64,000 nt of DNA from Bacteroidetes bacterium GWF2_35_48 (GTDB lineage: Bacteria; Bacteroidota; Bacteroidia; Bacteroidales; GWF2-35-48): contig MEOG01000105.1 in assembly GCA_001769125.1 (NCBI GenBank), positions 1-64,000 of the forward strand, written 5' to 3'. Numbering within the stretch: position 1 is the first letter of the stretch; each line of letters opens with the position of its first letter. The position numbers and the translations under genes were made by a program. The notes beneath the pieces are model-generated. The model made no database searches. It was not told the origin of the DNA and saw only the letters and a list, made by a program, of their open reading frames with translations. Shown in pieces: positions 17,862-26,051 of the stretch.

Positions 17862-19928
17862 TTAATTTATTTTAATTATTTTTTTAACTGTATTTAAAGA
17901 ACCATCAGAGATTTTAAGGAAATAAATTCCGGGAGTAAATGTACTGATATCAAGCTCCAAAATTTCTTCATTGATATTTTTTTTTCTTAAAATTTCTTTT
18001 CCTGAAATATCTGATAAAGATATAAAAATATTTTGAATATTTTCTTTTGATATTTGAATGAATACCTTATCGCTTGTTATAGTAGGATACATAGCAATTG
18101 ATTCGTTCATGTTAGATTCCTGCATACCAACCGTTACAAAAATTGTTTCCTGATAGGTACTGGACGTACAAGCATTAGACACAGTGAGGCGGACGTTGTA
18201 TTGTCCCTGCAAAAGATAATTCCAGCTTACGTCTCCGACAACGTTGCTTTGCGGTGTTGAGCCACCTGTAAAATACCATGCATAATTCACAGCATTTTCA
18301 GATAAATCAAAAAAAGTAACATTCAACCCATTTGCCTGATAAGAGAAATTGGCAACAGGAGTATCGGCAAAAGTGATATTTACAAAATCAAAACCTGTGC
18401 AACTACTGCTGTTTGTTACGGTTACAGAATATATGCCCGTAGTGTCAACAGTTATTTGCTGTGTTGTAGCGCCGGTTGACCAATTGTAGGAAGTGAAATT
18501 TCCGGCATCAAGAGTAACATTTTCGCCATAGCAATGTCCCTGATCGTTTCCAATGTTAACATAAGGAATGGAGCCAATAGTTACATTTACTGTATCAGAA
18601 GCTTCGCAGCCACCTGTAGTATTGAATACTTTTACCCAATATTCACCGCTTGCTGATACCGGAAGAAATGTTCCGTGCGAGCCATCCGACCATATAATTG
18701 AATCTACAGGATTGGGAAGAAATGTTGGTACTACTCCTGAAAATGAAGAAACAGGAGGACTAAGTTTCATGTCAATCCATATATCATTACCATTATCGTC
18801 TTTACCAATTAGTGAACCATCTTCATTTCTGAACACGAGTAAAATTCCATTTAATACACTGTCTGCAGGATAACCAAAGTATGTAACAGGATTAATTGTT
18901 TTCCGCCATTGATTGCTGCCGATATTTGACATTTCACCCACACCATCATCTATTCCCCAGTTTCCAATCGTGTATTGCCACCCACCATTGGTATGTAATT
19001 CTGCTCCGGCGTGCATATAAACCTTGCTTACTCCAGCAAGTTCGGCTTGTCCCTGTGTTGCATTATAAGTGATAATCAGCGAATCGCCATAAGGTGAAAT
19101 TGTGATGCCCGGATCAAGAATCAAAGAACCAAATCCGCAAATAGACGTGTCGTTCCCAAGCGTAACAACGATGGGGCAACCCGAAGTCTGCGAAACAACA
19201 TACGAATAATTCATGTTTGCATGATTGTTGATTTTTAACGTGAAAAAATCAATATCTGCTGCAAGTGGCGTGGCTTGTAGTGTTGAGAAAGCGTAATAAG
19301 AAACAATAATTCCTGCATTTTGACCGGGAATAATTGCACTTCCAATGTTGCTTCCATCAAATGAAGTTATTTCAGTAAATGTTGAAGTAGCCCAATTGTC
19401 ATTCGACCAGCGCAGAAATATTTTTTCGATAGCATCCTTTGTTCCGCTCAAAGCAACATTTACTGTTACATCTGATGAAGCAGTAACTAACGTTGGTGTC
19501 TGAGCTACATTCACAATATCAACTGGATTAAAATCTGTTTCAAGAATGGAAATATCATTATTTGAAACTGAATTTTCAGAAGTAATAATGGTGTAGTATT
19601 TACCAATGGCAATGGGTATGGTTAAATTATTATCCCATGTACCTGTTGTGAAATAATACGAGGCATCGCTCAATTTTTGATTCAGCGCCCGTTCATAATT
19701 TGTAGTACTTCCGCACCACTTGGGATTGTAACTCAAATCGCGTGTAAACACAAAACCTGCGGCTGTGTTTGAAGCTGTAGCACTTATTGTGATACCTTTT
19801 ACAATGCCCCGGTCAATAAGTTCATAATCGTTCCATCCCGCTCCGAAATCGCCACGGATATAAGCAGGTTGAGCATTTAATAATTGTAAAGAAATCAGTA
19901 ATAAAAAGAATGAGTATAATTTTTTCAT
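17862..19928 (-). CDS. T9SS-exported multi-domain protein with PKD domain and glycan-binding-like module
   Basis: A 688-residue exported protein with a signal peptide (1-19). The N-terminal beta-rich region ends near residue 240. The putative glycan-binding module (about 285-400) contains VYMHAGAEL, GNWGIDDGVGEMSNIG and LVFRNEDGSLIGKDDNGNDIWI. A segment with Ig-like features follows (VNIGNDQGHCYGENVTLDAG). A PKD domain (about 515-590) has FSYQANGLNVTFFDLSENA and YNVRLTVSNAC. A type A T9SS sorting domain ends the protein. It is the first gene of a three-gene run ending in the GH13 enzyme, so the group looks like a surface alpha-glucan use cluster. The substrate is inferred, not shown. Confidence 0.75.
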   Translation of the reverse strand: MKKLYSFFLLLISLQLLNAQPAYIRGDFGAGWNDYELIDRGIVKGITISATASNTAAGFVFTRDLSYNPKWCGSTTNYERALNQKLSDASYYFTTGTWDNNLTIPIAIGKYYTIITSENSVSNNDISILETDFNPVDIVNVAQTPTLVTASSDVTVNVALSGTKDAIEKIFLRWSNDNWATSTFTEITSFDGSNIGSAIIPGQNAGIIVSYYAFSTLQATPLAADIDFFTLKINNHANMNYSYVVSQTSGCPIVVTLGNDTSICGFGSLILDPGITISPYGDSLIITYNATQGQAELAGVSKVYMHAGAELHTNGGWQYTIGNWGIDDGVGEMSNIGSNQWRKTINPVTYFGYPADSVLNGILLVFRNEDGSLIGKDDNGNDIWIDMKLSPPVSSFSGVVPTFLPNPVDSIIWSDGSHGTFLPVSASGEYWVKVFNTTGGCEASDTVNVTIGSIPYVNIGNDQGHCYGENVTLDAGNFTSYNWSTGATTQQITVDTTGIYSVTVTNSSSCTGFDFVNITFADTPVANFSYQANGLNVTFFDLSENAVNYAWYFTGGSTPQSNVVGDVSWNYLLQGQYNVRLTVSNACTSSTYQETIFVTVGMQESNMNESIAMYPTITSDKVFIQISKENIQNIFISLSDISGKEILRKKNINEEILELDISTFTPGIYFLKISDGSLNTVKKIIKIN

Positions 19929-20066
19929 AAGCGTATATTTTTAATCTGTGATGAGAAGCTAATATTTTGAATTTTAATTTTAGACATAATTTAATGCTTG
20001 CTTTAATCTTAACACAAATTTACAATTTTTAATTTGATAAAAAAAATGTAGGCTTTATGATTACAT

Positions 20067-20176
20067 TTAGAATTCAATCATTTCATAATTTGTACTTCTT
20101 CCTCCTGATTCTTCTTGTTTTAATATTCCTTTTTCAATTAAATCCTTTATATCTCTAAGGGCTGTATCTACAGAGC
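20067..20176 (-). pseudogene. Relic of the C-terminal winged helix of a Fic-like protein
   Basis: On the minus strand a short open frame reads TALRDIKDLIEKGILKQ and then EESGGRSTNYEMIEF and a stop. This is the usual winged-helix end found in Fic/DOC-family proteins and some related regulators. Nothing recognisable of the Fic catalytic core is present in the remaining 460-base gap. The bases just before it contain repeated GGAGAAT/ATTCTCC words. I read it as the remains of a decayed gene; the rest of the gap holds nothing else I recognise. Confidence 0.45.
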
Positions 20177-20388
20177 AGAATATTCTCCGCAAATTTAAGG
20201 AGAATACTCGAATTATTCTCCGCATTAGCTTTTCTTTATATTTTAATATGAAAATTGAATCTTTTCCGAAAAGTATTATTTTGCGATATTTTTAATTTAT
20301 GGGTTTTTTGAGTAGACTCAAAATTATATTTTTCATCTATCCAAAATTGTAGAATTATTTCAGGATAAGACACGGACTGATTATTGGA

Positions 20389-21093
20389 TTATTTTTCCTC
20401 GACCTCTAATTTAAATCCGGTACCATGGATATTTTGAATTGACACGCATGAATCGTTTTTCAGATACTTACGAAGTTTTGTAATGTAAACATCCATGCTT
20501 CTTCCCATAAAATAATCATCAGTTCCCCAAACCTTTTTTAATGCAGTTTCTCTTTTTACTACGGAATTAATATTTAAACAGAGCACTTTTAGCAATTCCG
20601 CTTCTTTTTTTGTCAGGGTAATTAAGTCTCCATTATGAAATGCAAGGGTTTGATTTTCGGCATCAAATATAAACGCCCCTATCTGAAATACTGAATTCAT
20701 TTTGTCAGCTTCAGCATTAATTCTATATCTTCTAAGGATAGCCTGAATGCGTAAATTCAACTCTTCGGTACTAAACGGTTTTGTTATGTAGTCGTCGGCC
20801 CCTATTTTAAAACCTCTGATTTTATCTTCTTTAAATTCTTTTGCTGTTAAAAAAATTATTGGAATGTTTTCGTTGATTTCTTTAATTTCAGTTGCAAGAG
20901 TAAAACCATCTTTTATCGGCATCATAATATCAAGCAGACATAAATCAAATTTTTTTGCTTTAAATGCAAAAAGTCCTTCTGCTCCGTTCTTACGTAAATC
21001 AACCATATAATTTTGCATTTCGAGAAAATCTTTCAGAATGAAACCAAGGTTTTCATCATCTTCAACTAATAAAATGTGTATTTTAGAATTCAT
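20389..21093 (-). CDS. OmpR/PhoB-family response regulator
   Basis: A 234-residue regulator. The start at 21093 lies 10 bases after the kinase stop; an in-frame ATG at 21132 would overlap the kinase and add a hydrophobic stretch without family support. The receiver domain (1-120) has the acidic pair E11-D12, the phospho-acceptor D55 in LLDIMMPIKDG, and K in DYITKPF. The winged-helix DNA-binding domain (about 135-232) has LTKKEAELLKVLCLN and the recognition region SMDVYITKLRKYLK. It resembles the RprY branch of regulators in this phylum. It is co-transcribed with the kinase upstream. Confidence 0.94.
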   Translation of the reverse strand: MNSKIHILLVEDDENLGFILKDFLEMQNYMVDLRKNGAEGLFAFKAKKFDLCLLDIMMPIKDGFTLATEIKEINENIPIIFLTAKEFKEDKIRGFKIGADDYITKPFSTEELNLRIQAILRRYRINAEADKMNSVFQIGAFIFDAENQTLAFHNGDLITLTKKEAELLKVLCLNINSVVKRETALKKVWGTDDYFMGRSMDVYITKLRKYLKNDSCVSIQNIHGTGFKLEVEEK

Positions 21094-21103
21094 AAATTTA
21101 ATT

Positions 21104-22366
21104 TTAAAAAGGTAAAAAAATAGTAAATTCACTACCGGAGTTCATTTCACTTTGTACAGATACTGTTCCTCCATGCATTTCAACAATACTTTTTACATAA
21201 AACAATCCTAAGCCAAACCCTTTTACATCATGCCTGTTTCCGGTATGCACACGGTAAAATTTCTCAAAAACATGTTTCTGCTGTTCCGATGAAATTCCAA
21301 TTCCGTTATCTTTTACAGAAATAAAAATTCCTTTATCATTATTTTTCGTGGTTATCGTAATTTCGGGTTGCTCTTTTGAATATTTATATGCATTATCAAC
21401 TAGATTATTTATAATGTTTGAAAAATGAATAAAATCAACAGAAATAGTATACTTCAGTGCATTCAAATTAAAATTCAGGTTGACATTTTTAGAACATTGT
21501 TCCATGCATAATTTAGAAACCGTTTGCGGAATCAATTCATGTATATCTACAACTTCTTTATGTAGTTCATATTCTTTTTTATCAAGTTCGGATGTCTTCA
21601 AAACACGATCTACCAATAATAATAAACGTTTATTTTCTTCAAATATCACTTTGGAATATTTTTCAATTCTGTCTTTAGGGGTATCTTTTTTCATTAGTAC
21701 TTCACTTGCCATAGAGATAGTAGAAATGGGCGTTTTCAGCTCATGGGTCATATTATTGATAAAATCATTTTTCATTTCCGACAATTTTTTTTGCCTTATA
21801 ATTGTGAAAACAATATAAGAAAAACAAAAAATTACAATCAGTAAAAATACGATAGATACAGACATCCATAATGCCATTCGTACAAAAATAAATCTCTTTT
21901 TGCACGGAAAATATACTTCAAGATGATAAGACCCGGCTTGTTTCAGACACGATAAACCTGTTATATGACAGGAAGTGGGAAACCCTTGAGTAATGGCTCC
22001 TTTCTTGGCAAAGAGCAATGAGTCGTTTGTGGATTTGACAATTGCGAATTCATAAATCGAATCTAGGTTTTTATAATAAAAATGCTTTTTAAGCAAAGAA
22101 TCTAAAACATCTGTCTGAATAAATTCTCGTGTTTTAATATGAGTTTTACATGGAAAGTAACAACAACTTTTTAAAGAATCAGCTTTCGTGTTATTATGCA
22201 TTTCTATATCTTTCATAACATCCTGCAATGCTTCAGAAACCCTGTGGTCATAATGTTGTCCAGCAAGGTCAAGCGCATTTTTTATCCAAAATAACTGCAT
22301 TAGAACAAGCCCTATAAGTGAAAGCGCAGTAAGCAGAACAATGATTTTAATGGTTTTATTTTTCAT
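21104..22366 (-). CDS. Sensor histidine kinase (HisKA, RprX-like)
   Basis: A 420-residue membrane kinase. Membrane segments lie at residues 6-28 and 162-190, with a periplasmic region of about 130 residues that is unusually rich in cysteine (SCCYFPCK, SCH, SC, PCKK). The HisKA domain has H208 in NNMTHELKTPIS. The HATPase domain has N-box NIINNLVDNAYKYS, G1 KDNGIGIS and G2 GFGLGLFYVKSIVEMHGG. The regulator gene follows at 10 bases. The clustered periplasmic cysteines could bind metal or form disulphides and may be part of the sensing mechanism; this is inference. The pair is divergent from the phosphopantetheinyl transferase gene. Confidence 0.93.
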   Translation of the reverse strand: MKNKTIKIIVLLTALSLIGLVLMQLFWIKNALDLAGQHYDHRVSEALQDVMKDIEMHNNTKADSLKSCCYFPCKTHIKTREFIQTDVLDSLLKKHFYYKNLDSIYEFAIVKSTNDSLLFAKKGAITQGFPTSCHITGLSCLKQAGSYHLEVYFPCKKRFIFVRMALWMSVSIVFLLIVIFCFSYIVFTIIRQKKLSEMKNDFINNMTHELKTPISTISMASEVLMKKDTPKDRIEKYSKVIFEENKRLLLLVDRVLKTSELDKKEYELHKEVVDIHELIPQTVSKLCMEQCSKNVNLNFNLNALKYTISVDFIHFSNIINNLVDNAYKYSKEQPEITITTKNNDKGIFISVKDNGIGISSEQQKHVFEKFYRVHTGNRHDVKGFGLGLFYVKSIVEMHGGTVSVQSEMNSGSEFTIFLPF

Positions 22367-22475
22367 CGCTTAAATATTAATACAAATATATAAATTCATT
22401 ATTGATTATTAAACAATTAACAAAACTTTAACAAGCACTTAACTTAAAACTTGCACTTCACTACCTGCAAACCAT

Positions 22476-22514
22476 ACAGCCTGTTTACAACAGGTAAACA
22501 ATCAGGTCGGCTGT
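22476..22514. promoter_or_regulatory. Nested palindrome between kinase and PPTase genes
   Basis: ACAGCC (22476-22481) pairs with GGCTGT (22509-22514). Inside it TGTTTAC and GTAAACA form a perfect 7-base inverted repeat around AACAG. It lies just upstream of the promoter of the rightward gene and 110 bases from the leftward kinase gene, so it is a candidate operator. Confidence 0.4.
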
Positions 22515-22536
22515 AAACTGTAGTAAAATATAAAGA

Positions 22537-22567
22537 TTGTAAATCAATATTAAAATTAATACTTTTG
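22537..22567 (+). promoter_or_regulatory. Promoter of the PPTase gene
   Basis: TACTTTTG at 22560-22567 fits TAnnTTTG, and an imperfect -33 box (ATTG) lies 20 bases upstream. The predicted start point is only a few bases before the ATG, so the mRNA would be nearly leaderless. Confidence 0.45.
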
Positions 22568-22578
22568 TTTTTATTTTA

Positions 22579-23220
22579 ATGCCGATAATTTCTACAAAAA
22601 TATTAGCAGACGGATTAAGCATTGGTTTCTGGAAAATGACAGAATCTGTTGATGCATTAGAACAAAATATTCGATTTACTACAGATGAAAAGATTGAATT
22701 TTCTGCTTTTTCAATAGATAAACGTAAAAAAGAATTTATATGCACGCTTCTGCTGGCGCAACATTTGTTAAAAGAACGTATTTTTATTTTACATGATGAG
22801 CACGGAAAGCCTTTTTTAAAAGGGCATGCAGAAAACATTTCAATATCTCATTCATCAGAATTTCTTGCAGTGATGGTATCCACACAAAATATTGTACCAG
22901 GAATTGATGTTGAGTATATTTCAGATCGTGTTGAAAAGATTAAACATAAATTTTTAAGCGCATCTGAACTGGAATTTATATCAACAGAAAACAGATCAAA
23001 ACATCTCCTAACTTGTTGGTGCGTTAAAGAAGCAATATTAAAAATTTATGGAAAAAAGGATTTAGATTTTAAAGAAAATATCAAAATTTGTCCTTTTCAT
23101 TCAGAGGATACGAGAATTTCTGCTTATTTATCAAAAGATAATTTGAATACAAGGATTCAACTTGATGCTTGTATTATAGATAATTACATGGTAGTTTGGG
23201 GTTGGCAAAAGGAGAAGTGA
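22579..23220 (+). CDS. 4'-phosphopantetheinyl transferase (Sfp/AcpT superfamily)
   Basis: A 213-residue enzyme that moves phosphopantetheine from CoA to a carrier-protein serine. The magnesium-binding motif GIDVEYI has D110 and E112, and the second motif WCVKEAILKIYGK has E151 and K150. The HSSEFLAV segment before it is also typical. The length is that of the Sfp subfamily rather than the short AcpS. No carrier protein, fatty-acid or polyketide gene is adjacent, so its target could be the general ACP. It has its own promoter and ends 49 bases before tRNA-Leu. Confidence 0.9.
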   Translation: MPIISTKILADGLSIGFWKMTESVDALEQNIRFTTDEKIEFSAFSIDKRKKEFICTLLLAQHLLKERIFILHDEHGKPFLKGHAENISISHSSEFLAVMVSTQNIVPGIDVEYISDRVEKIKHKFLSASELEFISTENRSKHLLTCWCVKEAILKIYGKKDLDFKENIKICPFHSEDTRISAYLSKDNLNTRIQLDACIIDNYMVVWGWQKEK

Positions 23221-23269
23221 AAATTTTCTTGCAAATTGCAATTTAATATTTATTTTTGCAATCCCAATT

Positions 23270-23353
23270 GCCCAGGTGGTGGAATTGGTAGACACACCAG
23301 CTTGAGGGGCTGGCGCCGTCAAAAGCGTGCAAGTTCGAGTCTTGTTCTGGGCA
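23270..23353 (+). tRNA. tRNA-Leu (GAG)
   Basis: An 84-base class II tRNA. The acceptor stem is GCCCAGG/TCTGGGC with discriminator A. The anticodon stem is CCAGC/GCTGG around loop TTGAGGG with anticodon GAG at 23304-23306. A long variable arm (CGCCGTCAAAAGCG) and a T arm with GTTCGAGTC follow. No CCA is encoded. Confidence 0.97.
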
Positions 23354-23354
23354 C

Positions 23355-23383
23355 AAAAGGCTACTCCAAAAGAGTAGCTTTTT
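23355..23383 (+). terminator. Terminator after tRNA-Leu
   Basis: GCTACTC pairs with GAGTAGC across a 5-base loop, flanked by AAAA and TTTTT, directly after the tRNA 3' end. Confidence 0.85.
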
Positions 23384-23472
23384 GCTTTCAGAGATATTAC
23401 AACATATTTATTTCTTTATATTTTTCACAGAAAATTTCATTTTTATCGCTCTTTTGTAATAATCATCATAAC

Positions 23473-23620
23473 TAGTGTTTGCAAGAAAACGCCAACTACT
23501 GCGTTACTCTCGTCATGAAAACAGTCATTTACAAAAGTAAACTCCTTGGTTTTCATGACTTTGAAAGCCTTGTATTTGACGTTTTCTTTATCAAACACAT
23601 AGTTTTCTTGCGGACACTAA
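23473..23620 (+). repeat. Structured trailer element R1, copy B
   Basis: A 145-base core differs from copy A (40635-40779, opposite strand) at only two positions. The plus strand begins TAGTGTTTGCAAGAAAACG and ends GTTTTCTTGCGGACACTA, so the ends form inverted repeats of about 15 bases. The centre is a perfect 11-base stem (GTCATGAAAAC/GTTTTCATGAC) enclosing the inner hairpin TTTAC-AAAA-GTAAA. The family box CTGCGTTACTCTC precedes the centre. It lies in the 430-base gap after tRNA-Leu; the rest of that gap holds no gene I recognise. Confidence 0.85.
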
Positions 23621-23815
23621 CTAAAGAAAAAGATTTATGTTAAGCGGAAAGAGAGGTATTGATTCCACGAACAAAAATTGTCAGTTTTATTTCTTTTCTT
23701 ATTGCTTGTAAATATTATAGGAAACGGCTCTATTACTGAATGTGTTAAAGTTTTTTTTTCATTCGTTTCTCTTTTGGCTTGCAGATTTGTTTCAGTATCT
23801 GGATTAGGTGGAAAA

Positions 23816-24334
23816 TCATTCTTTTATTAATTGCAGCGTTAACTCATTTTTCCAATCATTGCAATACTTTAGCCAGTCTATTTTACAGCCGGTTTGCACA
23901 AAGCCAGCTTTCGTAAAAAGTTCAATACTTGCTACGTTGTCTTCTGTTATGTTGCAATAAAGCTGGTGCAAACCAAGTGTGTTAAAACAATAGTTGATTA
24001 ATACATTCAGTGCCTCCTTTGCATAACCCTTACTGCGGTCTTCTTTTTCATAAATAAGAATTCCTACACCTGCACGTTGATGGAAGGGTTCAAAATCGAA
24101 AAGGTCTATGCAGCCTATTGTTTTATTCTGGTCTTTGGCAACAATCATCAATCGCAATTGTTTGGTATCGAATATGTCTTCGTGCGCATTTTCGATGTAT
24201 CTTTTTAAAGTGTATTTAGAAAAGGGTGCAATGGTATTGCTTACTTTCCATAGTAAGGTATCATTTTCCCAAGTATAGAGAAGTTCTATATCTTCTGGTT
24301 CTAATGCGCGTAATTTGATTATGTTGTTTTCCAT
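23816..24334 (-). CDS. GNAT acetyltransferase (RimJ/RimL/SpeG-like)
   Basis: A 172-residue N-acetyltransferase. The acetyl-CoA loop region reads VGILIYEKEDRSKGYAKEAL, followed by HQLYCNITEDNVASIELFTKAGF, the conserved C-terminal part of the RimJ/SpeG group. The substrate (ribosomal protein, polyamine or other amine) cannot be told from sequence. The start codon overlaps the fmt stop codon by one base (TAATG), which indicates translational coupling with fmt. Confidence 0.9.
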   Translation of the reverse strand: MENNIIKLRALEPEDIELLYTWENDTLLWKVSNTIAPFSKYTLKRYIENAHEDIFDTKQLRLMIVAKDQNKTIGCIDLFDFEPFHQRAGVGILIYEKEDRSKGYAKEALNVLINYCFNTLGLHQLYCNITEDNVASIELFTKAGFVQTGCKIDWLKYCNDWKNELTLQLIKE

Positions 24335-25308
24335 TAGTTTGAAAATTTTATTTTAAAATTTTCCATTCGCAATCCTCTCAGTAATTCTTCCACATTCAAT
24401 CTTTTTTTTCCGGCAAGCTGAACCGATTTTAGTAACACGAATTTATCAAAACATGCTACTTTAATAAAATTTTTATTGTCGCTTATTATCATGCCTGCTT
24501 CTCCATTGCTTGGCTCTTCTGATATTTCGCACTCAAAAATTTTCATGCTGGTAATTTCATTTTTTTCAGAAATAAGTTCTGTCCAAGCAGCAGGGTAGGG
24601 GGAGAGACCCCGAATAAAATTGTATATTTCACTTGCCGATTTATTCCAGTTTATTTTGCAGTTTTCTTTAAAAATTTTTGGCGCAGGTTTTATAATTGGA
24701 TTTTCTTTTAATAAATCATCTTGTAAGATGCTCTGAATGGAATTATTTTCTATTGCAAGAACTGTTTTAACTACAAGATATGCACCAAGCTCCATGAGCT
24801 TGTCGTGCAGTGTTCCTGCATTATCTGTTTCTTCAATTTCAATTTTTTCTCTGAAAATAATTTTGCCTGTATCAATTTCGTGTTGCAGAAAAAAAGTAGT
24901 AATTCCGGTTTCTGTTTCTCCGTTAATTATTGCATGGTTAATAGGTGCGGCGCCTCTGTACTGGGGCAGGAGGGAGGCATGCAAATTGAATGTTCCTTTG
25001 GAAGGCATGTTCCATACAATTTCAGGGAGCATACGAAAGGCTACTACAATTTGTAAATTTGCATTCAGTTTTTTTAGTGTTTCTATAAATTGCGGGTCTT
25101 TTAATTTTTCAGGCTGCAGCACAGGAATATTGTTTTCTTCTGCATATATTTTTACAGGTGATTTTTGAATTTGTTGTCCTCTGCCAGCGGGTTTATCGGG
25201 TACAGTTACTACGGCAACGATATTGCAATGTGAATCTACCAGAGCTTTTAACGAAGCAACAGCAAATTCGGGAGTACCCATGAATATGATACGAAAACTT
25301 TTTTCCAT
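24334..25308 (-). CDS. fmt: Methionyl-tRNA formyltransferase
   Basis: A 324-residue enzyme that formylates initiator Met-tRNA with 10-formyl-THF. The N-terminal domain starts IIFMGTPEFAVASLKAL and has the catalytic stretch FNLHASLLPQYRGAAPINHAI with the Asn, His and downstream Asp (HEIDTG). The OB-like C-terminal domain (about 205-320) has NFIRGLSPYPAAW. Full family length. It starts 1 base after the marC stop and overlaps the GNAT start, so the three leftward genes form a tight operon. Confidence 0.97.
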   Translation of the reverse strand: MEKSFRIIFMGTPEFAVASLKALVDSHCNIVAVVTVPDKPAGRGQQIQKSPVKIYAEENNIPVLQPEKLKDPQFIETLKKLNANLQIVVAFRMLPEIVWNMPSKGTFNLHASLLPQYRGAAPINHAIINGETETGITTFFLQHEIDTGKIIFREKIEIEETDNAGTLHDKLMELGAYLVVKTVLAIENNSIQSILQDDLLKENPIIKPAPKIFKENCKINWNKSASEIYNFIRGLSPYPAAWTELISEKNEITSMKIFECEISEEPSNGEAGMIISDNKNFIKVACFDKFVLLKSVQLAGKKRLNVEELLRGLRMENFKIKFSN

Positions 25309-25309
25309 T

Positions 25310-25951
25310 TTATATTCCGGCTTTAAAGATACCTTGTAAAATTGGTTTCATCCCACTAAAGAAAAATTCAACGGCAATAACCATAACAATCAACCCCATT
25401 AACCGCATCATGATTTTATTGCCGGTTTCTCCTATCAATTTTATTATTTTTGTTGAACTGAACAGAATAAAAAAAGTAAGTAAATGTACTAATAGAATTG
25501 CTGCAAATAATATGATTTTTTTTAATGCACTGTTTGCATCTTCCATAAGTACAATCGAATTTGTAATTGCGCCTGGTCCACATATCATTGGTATTGCCAG
25601 GGGTGTTACAGAAATATCATTTACATATTCTTTTATATCATTTTCGTCGTGTTTTACTTTAACGAGTCTTGCTTGAAGCATGTCCCAACCCATCATAAAA
25701 AAAATTATTCCACCAACTACACGAAAACTATCAACCGAAATTCCAAAAAAACGAAAAAGTAATTGTCCGCTAAATGCAAAAACAATAAGTGCTACGAACG
25801 AAACAATTACAGCTTTTTTGGCGGTTTTGACTCTTTGTTCGTTTGAAATGGAACCTGTCATCGTCATAAATATTGGCATTACCCCAAGTGGGTTTATTAA
25901 AGTGAAAAAAGAGGTAAAGCATAAAAGAGCAAAAGAAATATTTTCAGTCAT
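25310..25951 (-). CDS. MarC-family integral membrane protein
   Basis: A 213-residue protein with six predicted membrane helices. The family pattern is clear in FTSFFTLINPLGVMPIFMTMT and in TPLAIPMICGPGAI. I use the ATG at 25951; another ATG six codons upstream (25969) is possible but would start next to the dnaA terminator. The substrate of MarC proteins is unsettled. It is the first gene of the marC-fmt-GNAT operon. Confidence 0.9.
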   Translation of the reverse strand: MTENISFALLCFTSFFTLINPLGVMPIFMTMTGSISNEQRVKTAKKAVIVSFVALIVFAFSGQLLFRFFGISVDSFRVVGGIIFFMMGWDMLQARLVKVKHDENDIKEYVNDISVTPLAIPMICGPGAITNSIVLMEDANSALKKIILFAAILLVHLLTFFILFSSTKIIKLIGETGNKIMMRLMGLIVMVIAVEFFFSGMKPILQGIFKAGI

Positions 25952-25966
25952 AATCAAATTAATAAA

Positions 25967-26002
25967 CAAAAAAAACAGGTCTCCGGAAATACGGACACCT
26001 GT
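25967..26002 (-). terminator. Terminator after dnaA
   Basis: On the minus strand ACAGGT and TCCG pair with CGGA and ACCTGT (one mismatch in the stem), followed by eight T. It separates dnaA from marC. Confidence 0.75.
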
Positions 26003-26029
26003 ATTATTTTAAATGAATAATCAATCACT

Positions 26030-26051
26030 TGAGTTTTCTTGCTGACACTAA
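26030..26051 (-). repeat. End fragment of trailer element R1 at the dnaA stop codon
   Basis: On the minus strand, directly after the dnaA stop TAA, 22 bases starting TTAGTGTCAGCAAGAAAAC are identical to one end of copy C (34898-34919). The rest of the element is missing and the dnaA terminator follows. Confidence 0.65.

Noticed and set aside
23630-23815. Open frame of about 60 codons on the minus strand after the GNAT gene
   Set aside because: It has no start codon, begins right after two stops in that frame, and shows no recognisable family; it may be a decayed tail but cannot be supported.
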